A DNA stretch of 64,000 bases. Source: Ascidiaceihabitans sp. (GTDB lineage Bacteria; Pseudomonadota; Alphaproteobacteria; Rhodobacterales; Rhodobacteraceae). The notes under the pieces are model-generated. The model was given only the letters and a program-made list of their open reading frames with translations, did no database searches and had not been told where the DNA came from. The DNA is taken from positions 1 through 64,000 of the forward strand of contig JAPKAB010000011.1 of NCBI GenBank assembly GCA_028825475.1, given 5' to 3'. Made by a program: the position numbers and the translations under genes. Of this stretch, positions 27,493 to 36,160 are shown piece by piece; position 1 is the first letter of the stretch, and the number at the start of each line of letters is the position of its first letter.

Positions 27493-28620
27493 TTATTCCT
27501 TCACCAATGCAGCGCCTTCGGAGAGGCTGGTCAGTTTTGCATATGCAATGTCTGGGTCAACGGCACCGAAGCCAGCAAAGGTTCCGAATCCACAATCGGA
27601 TCCTGCAATAACACGGTCTGAGCCAACGATCCCCGTGAAGCGTTCAATGCGTTGCGCCACCAACTCTGGATGCTCGACAAAGTTTGTGGTGGTGTCAACA
27701 ACGCCGGGCACAAGAACTTTGTTGTCAGGAATTTCAGATTTGCGGTCACGGAAAACTGTCCACTCGTGGGCATGGCGTGGGTTTGATGTTTCAAACAACA
27801 GGTATTTCGCCTTGGTCGACATAAGGGTCGAGAAAACAGTGTCCATCGGGATGTCGCAACAATGCGGTCCCTCGTAGTTGCCCCAACAGATGTGAATGCG
27901 CACCTTGTCCTCTGGGACGTTTTCTAAGGCGTGGTTCAGTGCTTCAACATGAGAGGCTGCAACCTTTAGAAACTCTTTGTCAGATAGGTCTTGGAACAGC
28001 ATGTGGCGCGATAGTGCGAGGTCTGGGCAGTCCAGTTGCAGATCAAGGCCAGAGGCGACAATGGTCTCGTATTCTTCGCGCATCGCGTCTGCGAGAGCTG
28101 CTAAATATGCCTCTCGCGTTTTGTAGTGATCGTTCTGCAAGAACAATGAAATCACGCCCGGTGATGCCGCGTTCATAAAGCCGCGTTTGGCCCCGTGGTT
28201 CGCCATCGCCCCCTTCAGATTGTCGATGTCCTTTTGCAGTTCACCTTGACCTTTTGACGTTACATCACTGGTGCACATTGGGCGCGCGTATTGGGGTGTT
28301 CCACCATCGTTTGCCAGACGTTTTAAAAAGCCTGGGAACATTTTTAAATCCGCTGGCGCATTGCGCGGGCTGTCACCAGAAAAACCAGTATAGCGGTCCT
28401 TAACATAAGTGGCATATGAGATTTTTGAGGTCTCGCCATCACTGACAATATCGATACCCGCTTTGACCTGTTTTGCTACAGTTTCATCAACTGCTGACGT
28501 CATAGCCGCATCAAAAGCGGCTTGGTCAAAAGGCTGTTCGTTTTCACGTGCGAAAATGAAATCTACAACATCTTGGGTGCGCGGCAAGCTGCCAACATGT
28601 GAGGTTAGGATTTTGGTCAT
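27493..28620 (-). CDS. MetE C-terminal-like zinc methyltransferase
   Basis: A 375-residue protein of the cobalamin-independent methionine synthase family, catalytic barrel only. The zinc ligands of MetE can be traced: H243 and C245 in RIHICWGNYEG, E277 in LLFETSNPR and C343 in GSDCGFGTF. So it should activate a thiol for alkyl transfer. It lacks the N-terminal half of full MetE, as do the short relatives that use small methyl donors. Set in a catabolic operon, it may demethylate the growth substrate or a product of it, or perform thiol-dependent cleavage. An additional CC pair (GPHCCDIP) is unusual. Substrate unknown. Confidence 0.78.
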   Translation of the reverse strand: MTKILTSHVGSLPRTQDVVDFIFARENEQPFDQAAFDAAMTSAVDETVAKQVKAGIDIVSDGETSKISYATYVKDRYTGFSGDSPRNAPADLKMFPGFLKRLANDGGTPQYARPMCTSDVTSKGQGELQKDIDNLKGAMANHGAKRGFMNAASPGVISLFLQNDHYKTREAYLAALADAMREEYETIVASGLDLQLDCPDLALSRHMLFQDLSDKEFLKVAASHVEALNHALENVPEDKVRIHICWGNYEGPHCCDIPMDTVFSTLMSTKAKYLLFETSNPRHAHEWTVFRDRKSEIPDNKVLVPGVVDTTTNFVEHPELVAQRIERFTGIVGSDRVIAGSDCGFGTFAGFGAVDPDIAYAKLTSLSEGAALVKE

Positions 28621-28653
28621 GGTGCTTCTTTCAAAATAAACATGGGTCCGATG

Positions 28654-29622
28654 TTATTTTCCGGTCCAGGTTGGCCCCGCAGGATCGTCGTTAGAAATCA
28701 CTCGATACAGGCTTGCTTCGCCTGTCATTGAGGGCTGTAGCGTGTGAGCAAAACCTGCAGGCAGCAGACACGTATCACCAGGGTTCAATGTTGATGATCC
28801 ACCATTCCAAGATAACTTCCAGTGCCCACGCATCGGCATCAAAACAACTGAATGATCGATGGCAATGGAAGCGTTCGTCAAAGACCCGCGTGTAATGAAT
28901 TCAACATCAAAGCCAGGTTTGTCTGGTAAAATGGCGTCACAACCAATGACTTTGGCTGGCGATTTGCCCGCAAGCCCCATTAGATCAAGGTAACGCGCGA
29001 CATGGCGCGGGATCACGTCCAAAGCGGCCGGCTCGGGTATTTTGGCAAGTTCTGCATCGCTCAGAACGGGCATGGGGTGCACGCCCTCGGGCAATGTGAC
29101 CCCTTGTTTGGTGTCATACAACTTACCATTTTCACCCAGAACCAGCCCATGTTCGGCGGCATCTTGTATCACTTGCGGTGCCCATGTCACGCCGCCACCG
29201 GCATCATCACCACCAAGGACAGCCATGATCATACCATAATCGGTTCCGATATTTTCAAAGCCACGAAAAATGTCAGTTGGGATATTGATGATATCGCCTT
29301 CTTCCAGCGTAACCTCACCTGCATCACCCCAACGTCCCCAAAAGAAGCGCCAGCGCCCTTTGAGGACAAAGAAAACCTCAGCAGTGGTGTGACTGTGTAA
29401 TGAATTGCGACATTTGGGCGGCTGACCTGCTGCCCCAATGTTGAAGCCGGGTGTGTCGTTGATGTGAACATGCTGGTCTGCGCTTTCGCTTACACCGCCG
29501 CCAATGATCGTAAAGTTCTCCTTCTGATCGCTGCCCGGTGTGTGGGCATCGATAAAGGCTGTTTTGCACGGGATCAGGTCACCGTAGCGAACGATCCGTT
29601 TTTCCATTTCTGCTGGTGTCAT
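28654..29622 (-). CDS. Double-cupin domain protein
   Basis: A 322-residue cytoplasmic protein with two cupin folds. The first (about 75-150) has the metal pattern HSHTTAEVFFVLKGRWRFFWG, then GDIINIPTDIFRGFEN. The second (about 235-310) has HWKLSWNGGSSTLNPGDTCLLPAGFAHTLQPS and kept only part of the metal ligands. The build is similar to gentisate-dioxygenase-type or sugar isomerase bicupins, but I do not recognise the exact family. The gene is tightly packed between the SnoaL-like and MetE-like genes (gaps of 4 and 33 bases), so it should act on the cluster's substrate or an intermediate. Confidence 0.7.
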   Translation of the reverse strand: MTPAEMEKRIVRYGDLIPCKTAFIDAHTPGSDQKENFTIIGGGVSESADQHVHINDTPGFNIGAAGQPPKCRNSLHSHTTAEVFFVLKGRWRFFWGRWGDAGEVTLEEGDIINIPTDIFRGFENIGTDYGMIMAVLGGDDAGGGVTWAPQVIQDAAEHGLVLGENGKLYDTKQGVTLPEGVHPMPVLSDAELAKIPEPAALDVIPRHVARYLDLMGLAGKSPAKVIGCDAILPDKPGFDVEFITRGSLTNASIAIDHSVVLMPMRGHWKLSWNGGSSTLNPGDTCLLPAGFAHTLQPSMTGEASLYRVISNDDPAGPTWTGK

Positions 29623-29626
29623 GGGG

Positions 29627-30595
29627 TTACCCTGTCTTCATCGCGATCTGTTTCCAGACCGAAGTTTCATCAAACAATGTGTATTCGCGGCGGATGCCCC
29701 AAGGACCAAACTCAACATGGCTGATGCCCATTACATGAACTTCCGCTCCAGAAGGTTTGCCAAATGCTCCCCAACCGTCGTGTTTGCCCGTTAGGCTCCA
29801 ACGAATTGCGGCGCGTGGTGACATCATTGGGTCTTCGCGTCCAATTTGATGATCGATCGTAAAGGAGGCTGAAGGGAAAGCCGCGCGCAGGCCGATCCAA
29901 AAATCATCAACGCCATCGGTGGAAATCAGTTCCTTTCCTCCGGGGTAAAACCCAGTGACTGCACGGTCATATTCTGAAGGGATAACACCCAGATCGGCGC
30001 CCATAATACGGTTCAAAATATCCGCGTATTTGGCACCCCAAGCGTTGTCATTGCCGCGACCGGTATAGGGTCCAACCTGATCGATAGAGGGATGGAAAGG
30101 TTGTACGCAGTTTTCAGGGCCACCTTCGCGTTCGATCAAATCGATAGCGTATACTTTTGGATCCCAGCCAAGTTGGCGCACGACAGCACCTTGGTCGCGG
30201 ATCAGCCATTCGTCATTGATTTGATTGTCGATTGCATGGCAGTCGGCAATAATGCGGTAGCGCAATTTTTTGCCAGTGGCTTTGCCATAGACGCCGTCGC
30301 CCAAATGAGTGGCCGTAGATAGAATACGGTGGGAGGACAGCATGCCTTCCTCAGGGGATCCCGACCAAATGACGTCTTCGCCAAGCAATCGTCGATCAGG
30401 AAATTCCGCAAGCGTTGCCATGGTGGCACCAATCACGCCCTCATTTCCAAACACGATGGAGCCTGGAGACCGCACAGGGATATCCGGCGCATAGTAGTGA
30501 TGCAATGTCGCAAGGTTGCGATGCTCCCAAATCTCTTGGGTAATCCCCAAAATATAGTCAGGGAAATCGGTGAACCGATCTGAGAAACCTTTCAT
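29627..30595 (-). CDS. Tandem SnoaL/NTF2-like protein (first of four)
   Basis: A 322-residue protein made of two SnoaL-like (NTF2-fold) halves. The first has ITQEIWEHRNLATLHHYYAP and FGNEGVIGATMATLAEFPD; the second has YDRAVTGFYPGGKELISTDGVDDFWIGLRAAFPSA and the typical final WKQIAMKTG. SnoaL-like proteins include small-molecule cyclases, dehydratases and hydroxylases. The start at 30595 is preferred over 30604: AAGGA lies eight bases before it, and ATGA overlaps the LacI-type regulator stop. It differs from the other tandem proteins in the cluster and seems to be a second subfamily. Confidence 0.68.
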   Translation of the reverse strand: MKGFSDRFTDFPDYILGITQEIWEHRNLATLHHYYAPDIPVRSPGSIVFGNEGVIGATMATLAEFPDRRLLGEDVIWSGSPEEGMLSSHRILSTATHLGDGVYGKATGKKLRYRIIADCHAIDNQINDEWLIRDQGAVVRQLGWDPKVYAIDLIEREGGPENCVQPFHPSIDQVGPYTGRGNDNAWGAKYADILNRIMGADLGVIPSEYDRAVTGFYPGGKELISTDGVDDFWIGLRAAFPSASFTIDHQIGREDPMMSPRAAIRWSLTGKHDGWGAFGKPSGAEVHVMGISHVEFGPWGIRREYTLFDETSVWKQIAMKTG

Positions 30596-31611
30596 GAGGT
30601 CCATCCTTCTGGGATTTTGGCAGAGCCACGCACAACAAGTGGACTATCCACTTTGATATGCCGCGGTTCGGACGCAGGGTTGCTGATTTTATCGATCATG
30701 AGAGCGACAGTTTCTTGGACCATGACATTGGCGCGTTGGCGTACAGTGGTCAGGTCATATGCAGCCCATGCTGCAGGTGGGACGTCATCATAACCAACGA
30801 CGCTGACATCTTCAGGAATACGCAGGCCAAGTTCGCTGCGAATGACATCCATCACCGCAAAAGCCATGTGGTCAGTGGCAACAAAAACGGCATCAGGGCG
30901 GGGAGAAGTGTTAAACATTTTACGTGCACCTTCTTTGGCACCGTCTACAGTAAATCCACCCAATTCATGCGCTGCAAGGGGTAGGCCCGCTTGGGTTAGT
31001 CCATCGCGAAAACCCGCTTCACGGTCACGCTGTGTTGATGCGCCTTCCCAGCCACCGATGTATCCGATGCGCTGGTGCTGACCGGCGGCAAAGAATGCGG
31101 CAACAGATTGTCCACCAGCAAAGTTGTTGGAGGTGACCGCCGAATGGTCAGTCGTATCTTGTGATCTGTTGAACAGGACAACAGGAACACCAGCCGCCGC
31201 ACAACGGGCGGTCAAATCGCTAGAGATACCAACGCTTGCAGTAATAATCCCATCGACCTGATAATCCAACAATTCGTCGATCACTTGATCCGTTGATTGT
31301 GTATCGTTGGACGCCATGAAGACGAGCACGTGATACCCCTCAGCCTGTAAGGAGTTCGATAGTTTCTCAAGTGCGAGAGGATAAAAGTAGTTGTCCAAAT
31401 ATGCGACTATCAACCCGATGATCCGGCTTTTACCTGTGATCAACGACCGCGCGAGTACGTTTGGGCGATATCCCAGTTCAAGGGCCGCTTGGCGTACCTT
31501 CAGTGCAGTTTTGGGGCTGACGGACGCGCCCTTTGTGAATACGCGGCTGACTGCGGACTGACTAACTCCTGCACGCTGGGCAACTTGGAACGATGTGATA
31601 CGATCAGCCAG
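30592..31611 (-). CDS. LacI-family transcriptional regulator within the SnoaL cluster
   Basis: A 339-residue repressor-type regulator: N-terminal LacI helix-turn-helix (FQVAQRAGVSQSAVSRVFTKG) with hinge YRPNVLARSL, then a periplasmic-binding-like sugar domain (IIGLIVAYLDNYFYPLALEKL, VGYDDVPPAAWAAYDLTTVRQ). The start is uncertain. GTG at 31665 lacks a ribosome site and overlaps the SDR gene by 62 bases; CTG at 31611 has GGAGGG seven bases upstream, overlaps the SDR stop and gives LADRITSFQVAQ, so it is used here. The probable targets are the paired 20-bp palindromes at 39655-39729. Being inside its own operon it would be autoregulated. Confidence 0.85.
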   Translation of the reverse strand: MADRITSFQVAQRAGVSQSAVSRVFTKGASVSPKTALKVRQAALELGYRPNVLARSLITGKSRIIGLIVAYLDNYFYPLALEKLSNSLQAEGYHVLVFMASNDTQSTDQVIDELLDYQVDGIITASVGISSDLTARCAAAGVPVVLFNRSQDTTDHSAVTSNNFAGGQSVAAFFAAGQHQRIGYIGGWEGASTQRDREAGFRDGLTQAGLPLAAHELGGFTVDGAKEGARKMFNTSPRPDAVFVATDHMAFAVMDVIRSELGLRIPEDVSVVGYDDVPPAAWAAYDLTTVRQRANVMVQETVALMIDKISNPASEPRHIKVDSPLVVRGSAKIPEGWTS

Positions 31612-32362
31612 CGGTCCACCCTCCGTCGATAAGAAGGTGGGTGCCCGTAACCATCGAAGACGCACCAGAGGCTAGGTACAATGCAGCCCCCATAATGTCT
31701 TCAACTTCACCGACGCGATCAAGCTTGATCTTATCATTGATCCACGCAGCACGAACTGGATCATCCAGAGTCGCAGCAGTTAAAGGTGTTCGAATGAAGG
31801 TTGGGCAGATTGTGTTGATCCTGATCCCCAATTCGCCCCATTCAATCGCCATGCTTTTGACCATGCCCTCAAGCGCGTGTTTGGACGTGCAATAGACTGT
31901 GCGATCGACGCCGCCCACGTGGCCCATTTGGGAGGAAATGTGGATGATTGATCCTTTGACACCGGCTGTTTTCATCGCTGTCGCAGCATAGGTCGATAAA
32001 AAATATGCAGAGCGCAAGTTGACATCCATAACGGCATCAAAGTCTTCTGGTTGGGTTTCAAATGCCGATTTGTGGCGGGCAAGGCCTGCTGAATTTATAA
32101 CTATGTCAAAGGGTTCAGCCAATGCTGTTTTTAAAGCGCCCAAATCCGATTGATCCAAAATCAACCCTTCAGCGCTTAAGCCCTGAGCTTTCATTGCGGC
32201 TACTGTTTCTTGCAGACGGTCTGCACCACGGGCCGCGCACACGACATGTGCACCAGCTTGCGCCATGGCCACGGCGCAGGCTTGTCCAATGCCAGATGAA
32301 GCACCAGTGACCAAAGCACGTTTGCCATTTAGCGAATGCGACGGTGTTGTCGGCAACTTCAT
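31604..32362 (-). CDS. Short-chain dehydrogenase/reductase
   Basis: A 252-residue classical SDR: nucleotide motif TGASSGIG (about 18-25), NSAG (89-92), and the catalytic Ser-Tyr-Lys set with YCTSK (Y157/K161 region). The acidic residue after beta-2 is absent (CAARGADR follows), which suggests NADP(H) as possible cofactor. It ends with the usual LLIDGGWTAG. In this cluster it should oxidise or reduce a hydroxyl group of a sugar-like intermediate. ATGA overlap with the upstream tandem SnoaL gene and overlap with the regulator start point to one polycistron. Confidence 0.85.
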   Translation of the reverse strand: MKLPTTPSHSLNGKRALVTGASSGIGQACAVAMAQAGAHVVCAARGADRLQETVAAMKAQGLSAEGLILDQSDLGALKTALAEPFDIVINSAGLARHKSAFETQPEDFDAVMDVNLRSAYFLSTYAATAMKTAGVKGSIIHISSQMGHVGGVDRTVYCTSKHALEGMVKSMAIEWGELGIRINTICPTFIRTPLTAATLDDPVRAAWINDKIKLDRVGEVEDIMGAALYLASGASSMVTGTHLLIDGGWTAG

Positions 32363-33405
32363 TCAGGTTCTCCGATTGGGAAATTTAAAGGACCCATATT
32401 CCGCGCTTTGTTGAATTCACGCAAGCGCGCAAACACATCAACGCCCAACTGGCGATATACGTCCAACAAGTCGACAAGGACCCAATTCTCCCGAATTTTA
32501 TCGCCGTCTAAACGCCAGAAATCCAAGGAACGCATTTCGATCTTCTGACCATTTGGCGCTATGCCCATCCAGCCTGATCCCGTTACAGTTTGCACCATAT
32601 CGGGCCAGCCAGTGACGGCGACATAATCGCCCTCAGCAAAGAAGTGGAACGTTGTTTCATCGGGAAATTGTCCGCGATCAGGCATGGCGTTGAGGAAGGG
32701 GATTTGATGCCAATTGCGAAAGCCTGAAATACCACGTGCTGTGCCAATGCCAGCAGGCCCGTACCACGTCATTTTTGGGTGCCAAAAGCGTTCAAGCTCC
32801 ATCGCTTCAACAGGTTCCGCAGGATGGCGCACCAGGGCCGTTAGCATGTCTAAGATATGGGCTTGGCAGAACTGCGCGCGATCCGTTTGATCGGTTGTAT
32901 CCAACAATCCATCTTGGGTGATCGGACCGGGCGTATGCCATTCACGACCCAAGCTTGGAGCCATAGGCCATGCACCGGCCTGCATCATCAGTTCTGGAAT
33001 ATCCCAGATCGCCTGAACCTCGACAATTTGCCCGTTCTCAATGCGGTAAAACTCGTGAAACCGCATGTGGGCAAGATGACCCGTTGGTGGGATATCTAGA
33101 AACGGGGCTGCAAAGGTACCAATATAGGAACCACAACATCCTATCCATTCGTTGCCCTCAGGAGTTTTGCCGCTGACAAGGATCGTATCGCGCCGCTCAA
33201 GGTCAGGCATGGCGGTGTACAAGGGCGCGAAACAAGTGTCGTAAAGCGCCTCTGCTGGAAGATCCCCAAAGGGGTGACACATGTGAACAATTGCACCCGG
33301 TGCCATGAGCCGTTGTAATGCCGTTCGCACAGTCGCTTCGGTAAAATCATGCAATGCCGCCAGTAGCGGCTGGATTGATTTTGTATTGCTGCGCGCCGTG
33401 TTCAT
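32359..33405 (-). CDS. Tandem SnoaL/NTF2-like protein (second of four)
   Basis: A 348-residue protein with two SnoaL-like halves. Marks are FYRIENGQIVEVQAIWDIPE and MMQAGAWPM in the first half, and WYGPAGIGTARGISGFRNWH, GQKIEMRSLDFWRLDGDKIR and NWVLVDLLDVYRQLGVDVFA in the second. It is plainly related to the plus-strand protein at 39786-40784 (WWGPAGIG, DIPHFMMQAGYKP, NWVFLDMLHFFNQQGVDILG). Related single-domain proteins are called ester cyclases, which need not be the function here. Directly adjoins the HisD-like gene and overlaps the SDR gene by ATGA. Confidence 0.72.
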   Translation of the reverse strand: MNTARSNTKSIQPLLAALHDFTEATVRTALQRLMAPGAIVHMCHPFGDLPAEALYDTCFAPLYTAMPDLERRDTILVSGKTPEGNEWIGCCGSYIGTFAAPFLDIPPTGHLAHMRFHEFYRIENGQIVEVQAIWDIPELMMQAGAWPMAPSLGREWHTPGPITQDGLLDTTDQTDRAQFCQAHILDMLTALVRHPAEPVEAMELERFWHPKMTWYGPAGIGTARGISGFRNWHQIPFLNAMPDRGQFPDETTFHFFAEGDYVAVTGWPDMVQTVTGSGWMGIAPNGQKIEMRSLDFWRLDGDKIRENWVLVDLLDVYRQLGVDVFARLREFNKARNMGPLNFPIGEPE

Positions 33406-34734
33406 TTAGTCTTTTGCATCCCGATAAGGTGCGCCTGTGCCGTATGGGACGTTGATCCCACCGTAGCGGCGTACGCGAACATTACATTGCTCTGCGTGGC
33501 CTACAAAGCCCTCAAGCATACATAGGCGGCTGCCGTATTCGCCCACTAATGTTGCGGCTTCATCGGTGGTGATTTTCTGATAGGAATGCGTCTTTAGGAA
33601 TTTGCCAACCCAAAGCCCACCAGTGTAACGGCCCGCCTTCTTGGTCGGTAAAGTGTGGTTCGTTCCAATAACTTTGTCCCCGTTTGAAACATTGGTCCGT
33701 GCCCCTAAGAACAGTGCACCGTAGCACGTCATTTTCTCAAGGAACCAATCGTCGCGATCTGTCATGACTTGCACGTGCTCAGAGGCGATATCGTCAGCAA
33801 CTGCCAACATTTCTTCATAGGTGTCGCACAAAATAACTTCGCCGTAGTCCGCCCAGCTGACTGATGCAGTATCCGCAGTGGGCAAGATTTTGAGCAAGCG
33901 ATCGATTTCGCGTAGCGTGTCTTCGGCCAGTTTGCGTGAATTGGTTAGCAGAACAGCGGGGCTGTTATAGCCATGCTCGGCTTGGCCTAAAAGGTCTGTC
34001 GCACATAACTCGCCATCAACGGTGTCGTCAGCAATTACCATCGTTTCTGTCGGGCCCGCGAACAGATCAATGCCAACACGCCCAAACAACTGGCGTTTGG
34101 CTTCAGCGACAAAGGCGTTGCCTGGCCCGACGAGCATATGAACGGGTTCAATTGTCTCTGTGCCAATAGCCATCGCGCCAACTGCTTGGATCCCGCCCAT
34201 CACATGAATTTCATGGGCACCGCCAAGATGCATGGCGGCAATCACAGCCGCGTTCGGCTTACCATTGAAGGGAGGGGTGCAGGCAATAATCCGTGGAACG
34301 CCAGCAACCGTGGCGGTGGCAACAGACATATGTGCTGATGCAACCATCGGGAACTTGCCACCCGGAACATAACAGCCAACAGATTGGACCGGGATATTTT
34401 TGTGGCCTAGAATAACGCCTGGCATCGTTTCAACTTCGATGTCTAACATGCTGTCGCGCTGGGCTTGGGCGAAGTTGCGCACCTGCGCTTGGGCGAATTT
34501 GATGTCAGCCAATTCACGATCCGACAAGGATGCGATCAGATCGTCAATTTCTGCTTGTGACAGTTTGAAGGATGCAGGCGTATAGTTGTCGAACTTGGCC
34601 GAAAGGTCACGCACTGCTGCATCACCGCGCAGCTCAATATCTTTTAATGTGGCTTCGACAACAGCTTTGGTCTTTGCATCGTCTTCAGCGCGCTCTGCGT
34701 CAGGTTTGCCGCGTTTTAGGTATTCTACTGCCAT
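33406..34734 (-). CDS. HpsN/HisD-family NAD-dependent alcohol dehydrogenase
   Basis: A 442-residue zinc enzyme of the histidinol dehydrogenase family that oxidises a primary alcohol to a carboxylate in two NAD-linked steps. Typical stretches are [66 protein letters not shown] (metal-site Q and H) and [19 protein letters not shown]. By memory it is closer to HpsN (sulfopropanediol 3-dehydrogenase of roseobacters) than to biosynthetic HisD. There are no his genes nearby, and no sulfonate lyase gene either. So a related polyol or sugar alcohol substrate is inferred, with DHPS as an alternative. Confidence 0.82.
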   Translation of the reverse strand: MAVEYLKRGKPDAERAEDDAKTKAVVEATLKDIELRGDAAVRDLSAKFDNYTPASFKLSQAEIDDLIASLSDRELADIKFAQAQVRNFAQAQRDSMLDIEVETMPGVILGHKNIPVQSVGCYVPGGKFPMVASAHMSVATATVAGVPRIIACTPPFNGKPNAAVIAAMHLGGAHEIHVMGGIQAVGAMAIGTETIEPVHMLVGPGNAFVAEAKRQLFGRVGIDLFAGPTETMVIADDTVDGELCATDLLGQAEHGYNSPAVLLTNSRKLAEDTLREIDRLLKILPTADTASVSWADYGEVILCDTYEEMLAVADDIASEHVQVMTDRDDWFLEKMTCYGALFLGARTNVSNGDKVIGTNHTLPTKKAGRYTGGLWVGKFLKTHSYQKITTDEAATLVGEYGSRLCMLEGFVGHAEQCNVRVRRYGGINVPYGTGAPYRDAKD

Positions 34735-35279
34735 TAGTCTTTTCCTGTTTCTGTCGTGGGGGAGGGCGGTGTCTTCTCACCACGGTCATAAGCTTCCCAC
34801 CCGTGACCGTTGAAAACATCCACGCCCAATTGCGCAAGAACATGCGGAAAATCGACCATCACCCAGTTATCAGTGATCTTGCCGTTTTCCACTCTCCAAA
34901 AATCCATATAGCGAATTTCGATCCGCTTACCTGTGGCTTCGACGCCCATGAACTTGCCCGAATGCAACGCTTCTTGACGTCCAAAGGCCGCGGCCCATTC
35001 GCCCATGTAGAGGCGCGCTTCATCAACGCAAACCTTGTCTGAGAAGGCCGCTTGAAATGGCTTTTGCCAATTGTTTTGAAATTCCTTGATGCCTTCTTTG
35101 GTCCCGCATCCTGTGTTGCCCATCCAACTGAACCCTTGACTAAAGAATTCACCGATGTCCGCAATGCGGTGGTCATTCAGTCCATCCACCATACCCTCGA
35201 TAACCGCGCGGGTTTCTTCGGTTTTAGACATGTCTGTATCGCGCGACAATACCGCTTGTTCTGGGCGTGCTCCGCTCAT
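34734..35279 (-). CDS. Single-domain SnoaL/NTF2-like protein (third of four)
   Basis: A 181-residue protein equal to one SnoaL-like domain. Its end, [38 protein letters not shown], lines up with the C-terminal halves of the tandem proteins at 32359 and 39786, so it is a paralogue. The start at 35279 overlaps the MalG-type permease stop by ATGA. It is thus translated right behind the transporter, as first enzyme-like gene of the operon. Catalytic residues cannot be named with certainty. Confidence 0.72.
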   Translation of the reverse strand: MSGARPEQAVLSRDTDMSKTEETRAVIEGMVDGLNDHRIADIGEFFSQGFSWMGNTGCGTKEGIKEFQNNWQKPFQAAFSDKVCVDEARLYMGEWAAAFGRQEALHSGKFMGVEATGKRIEIRYMDFWRVENGKITDNWVMVDFPHVLAQLGVDVFNGHGWEAYDRGEKTPPSPTTETGKD

Positions 35280-36160
35280 CCTTTGACGGCTCCTGCTGTA
35301 AGGCCACTTACGATTTGGCGTTGGAAGAATAGGATCAAGACGAACAAGGGTGCCGTCGCTGAAACAACTGCTGCAACTGCAAACATGACGTTGCCTTCGG
35401 TCTGGGTTGTTCCCAAGAAACTGGCAATTTTTGGCACCATCGTTTGGTTCGCTTGGCTTAGCAATGTCGCGGTAACAGTGAAGTCATTGTAGGCCAACAG
35501 GAATGAGAACAACCCTGTGGTTACAACGCCTGGCCACATGACGGGGACGATGACATGGCGAAATGCTTGGAAGCGTGTGCAGCCATCAACCATTGCGCTT
35601 TCATCAAGGTCTTTGGGGATGTTGAGAAAAAAACTGTGTAACATCCATAGGGTGAAGGGCTGATTGATTGCCACCATGACGATGATCGCGGTCGGCAAAT
35701 GCCCCCAGAGGTTCCATTCAAAGAACGGCAGGAGATATCCAGACACCAAAGTGATGTGTGGCATGGCGCGAAACACGAGGGCGAGCATCAGCAAATAGAA
35801 CGCATACTTCTTGCCAGAGCGGGCAAGGGCGTAACCGCCAAGCGTGCCAAGGGTCAGTGAGATGATCACGACAGACACGACTACGATGCTGGTGTTTAAA
35901 GCGGCAAGCCAGAACTCTTTGGTGACCCACGCGCCGTAATACCCTTTGCCAGTGAATGCGCCGCCCGTTTCGATTTGAGTGCGCACGCCGTAAACTGCGT
36001 TGGTCCAATCAGCTTTAGAGAAGAAGTCACCCTGTACTTTGAAAGATCCCCAAAGCGTCCAAAGGAACGGAAACCCTGCGGCAACGATCCAGACCAAGAC
36101 AAGGCCCCAGATGATTATATTTAATACGGGTGAACGGCGATGAACGATATCTGACATCAT
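35276..36160 (-). CDS. CUT1-type ABC transporter permease (MalG-like)
   Basis: A 294-residue inner-membrane permease with about six helices and the EAA loop MVDGCTRFQAFRHVIVPVMWPG. It belongs to the carbohydrate uptake 1 group, which imports sugars, oligosaccharides, polyols or glycerophosphates. There is a periplasmic stretch after helix 1 (about 45-80). Overlaps the MalF-like gene upstream and the SnoaL-like gene downstream by ATGA each. Confidence 0.88.
   Translation of the reverse strand: MMSDIVHRRSPVLNIIIWGLVLVWIVAAGFPFLWTLWGSFKVQGDFFSKADWTNAVYGVRTQIETGGAFTGKGYYGAWVTKEFWLAALNTSIVVVSVVIISLTLGTLGGYALARSGKKYAFYLLMLALVFRAMPHITLVSGYLLPFFEWNLWGHLPTAIIVMVAINQPFTLWMLHSFFLNIPKDLDESAMVDGCTRFQAFRHVIVPVMWPGVVTTGLFSFLLAYNDFTVTATLLSQANQTMVPKIASFLGTTQTEGNVMFAVAAVVSATAPLFVLILFFQRQIVSGLTAGAVKG

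Noticed and set aside
33406-34734. Biosynthetic histidinol dehydrogenase hisD
   Set aside because: No histidine genes nearby, catabolic operon context, and closer resemblance to HpsN-type enzymes.
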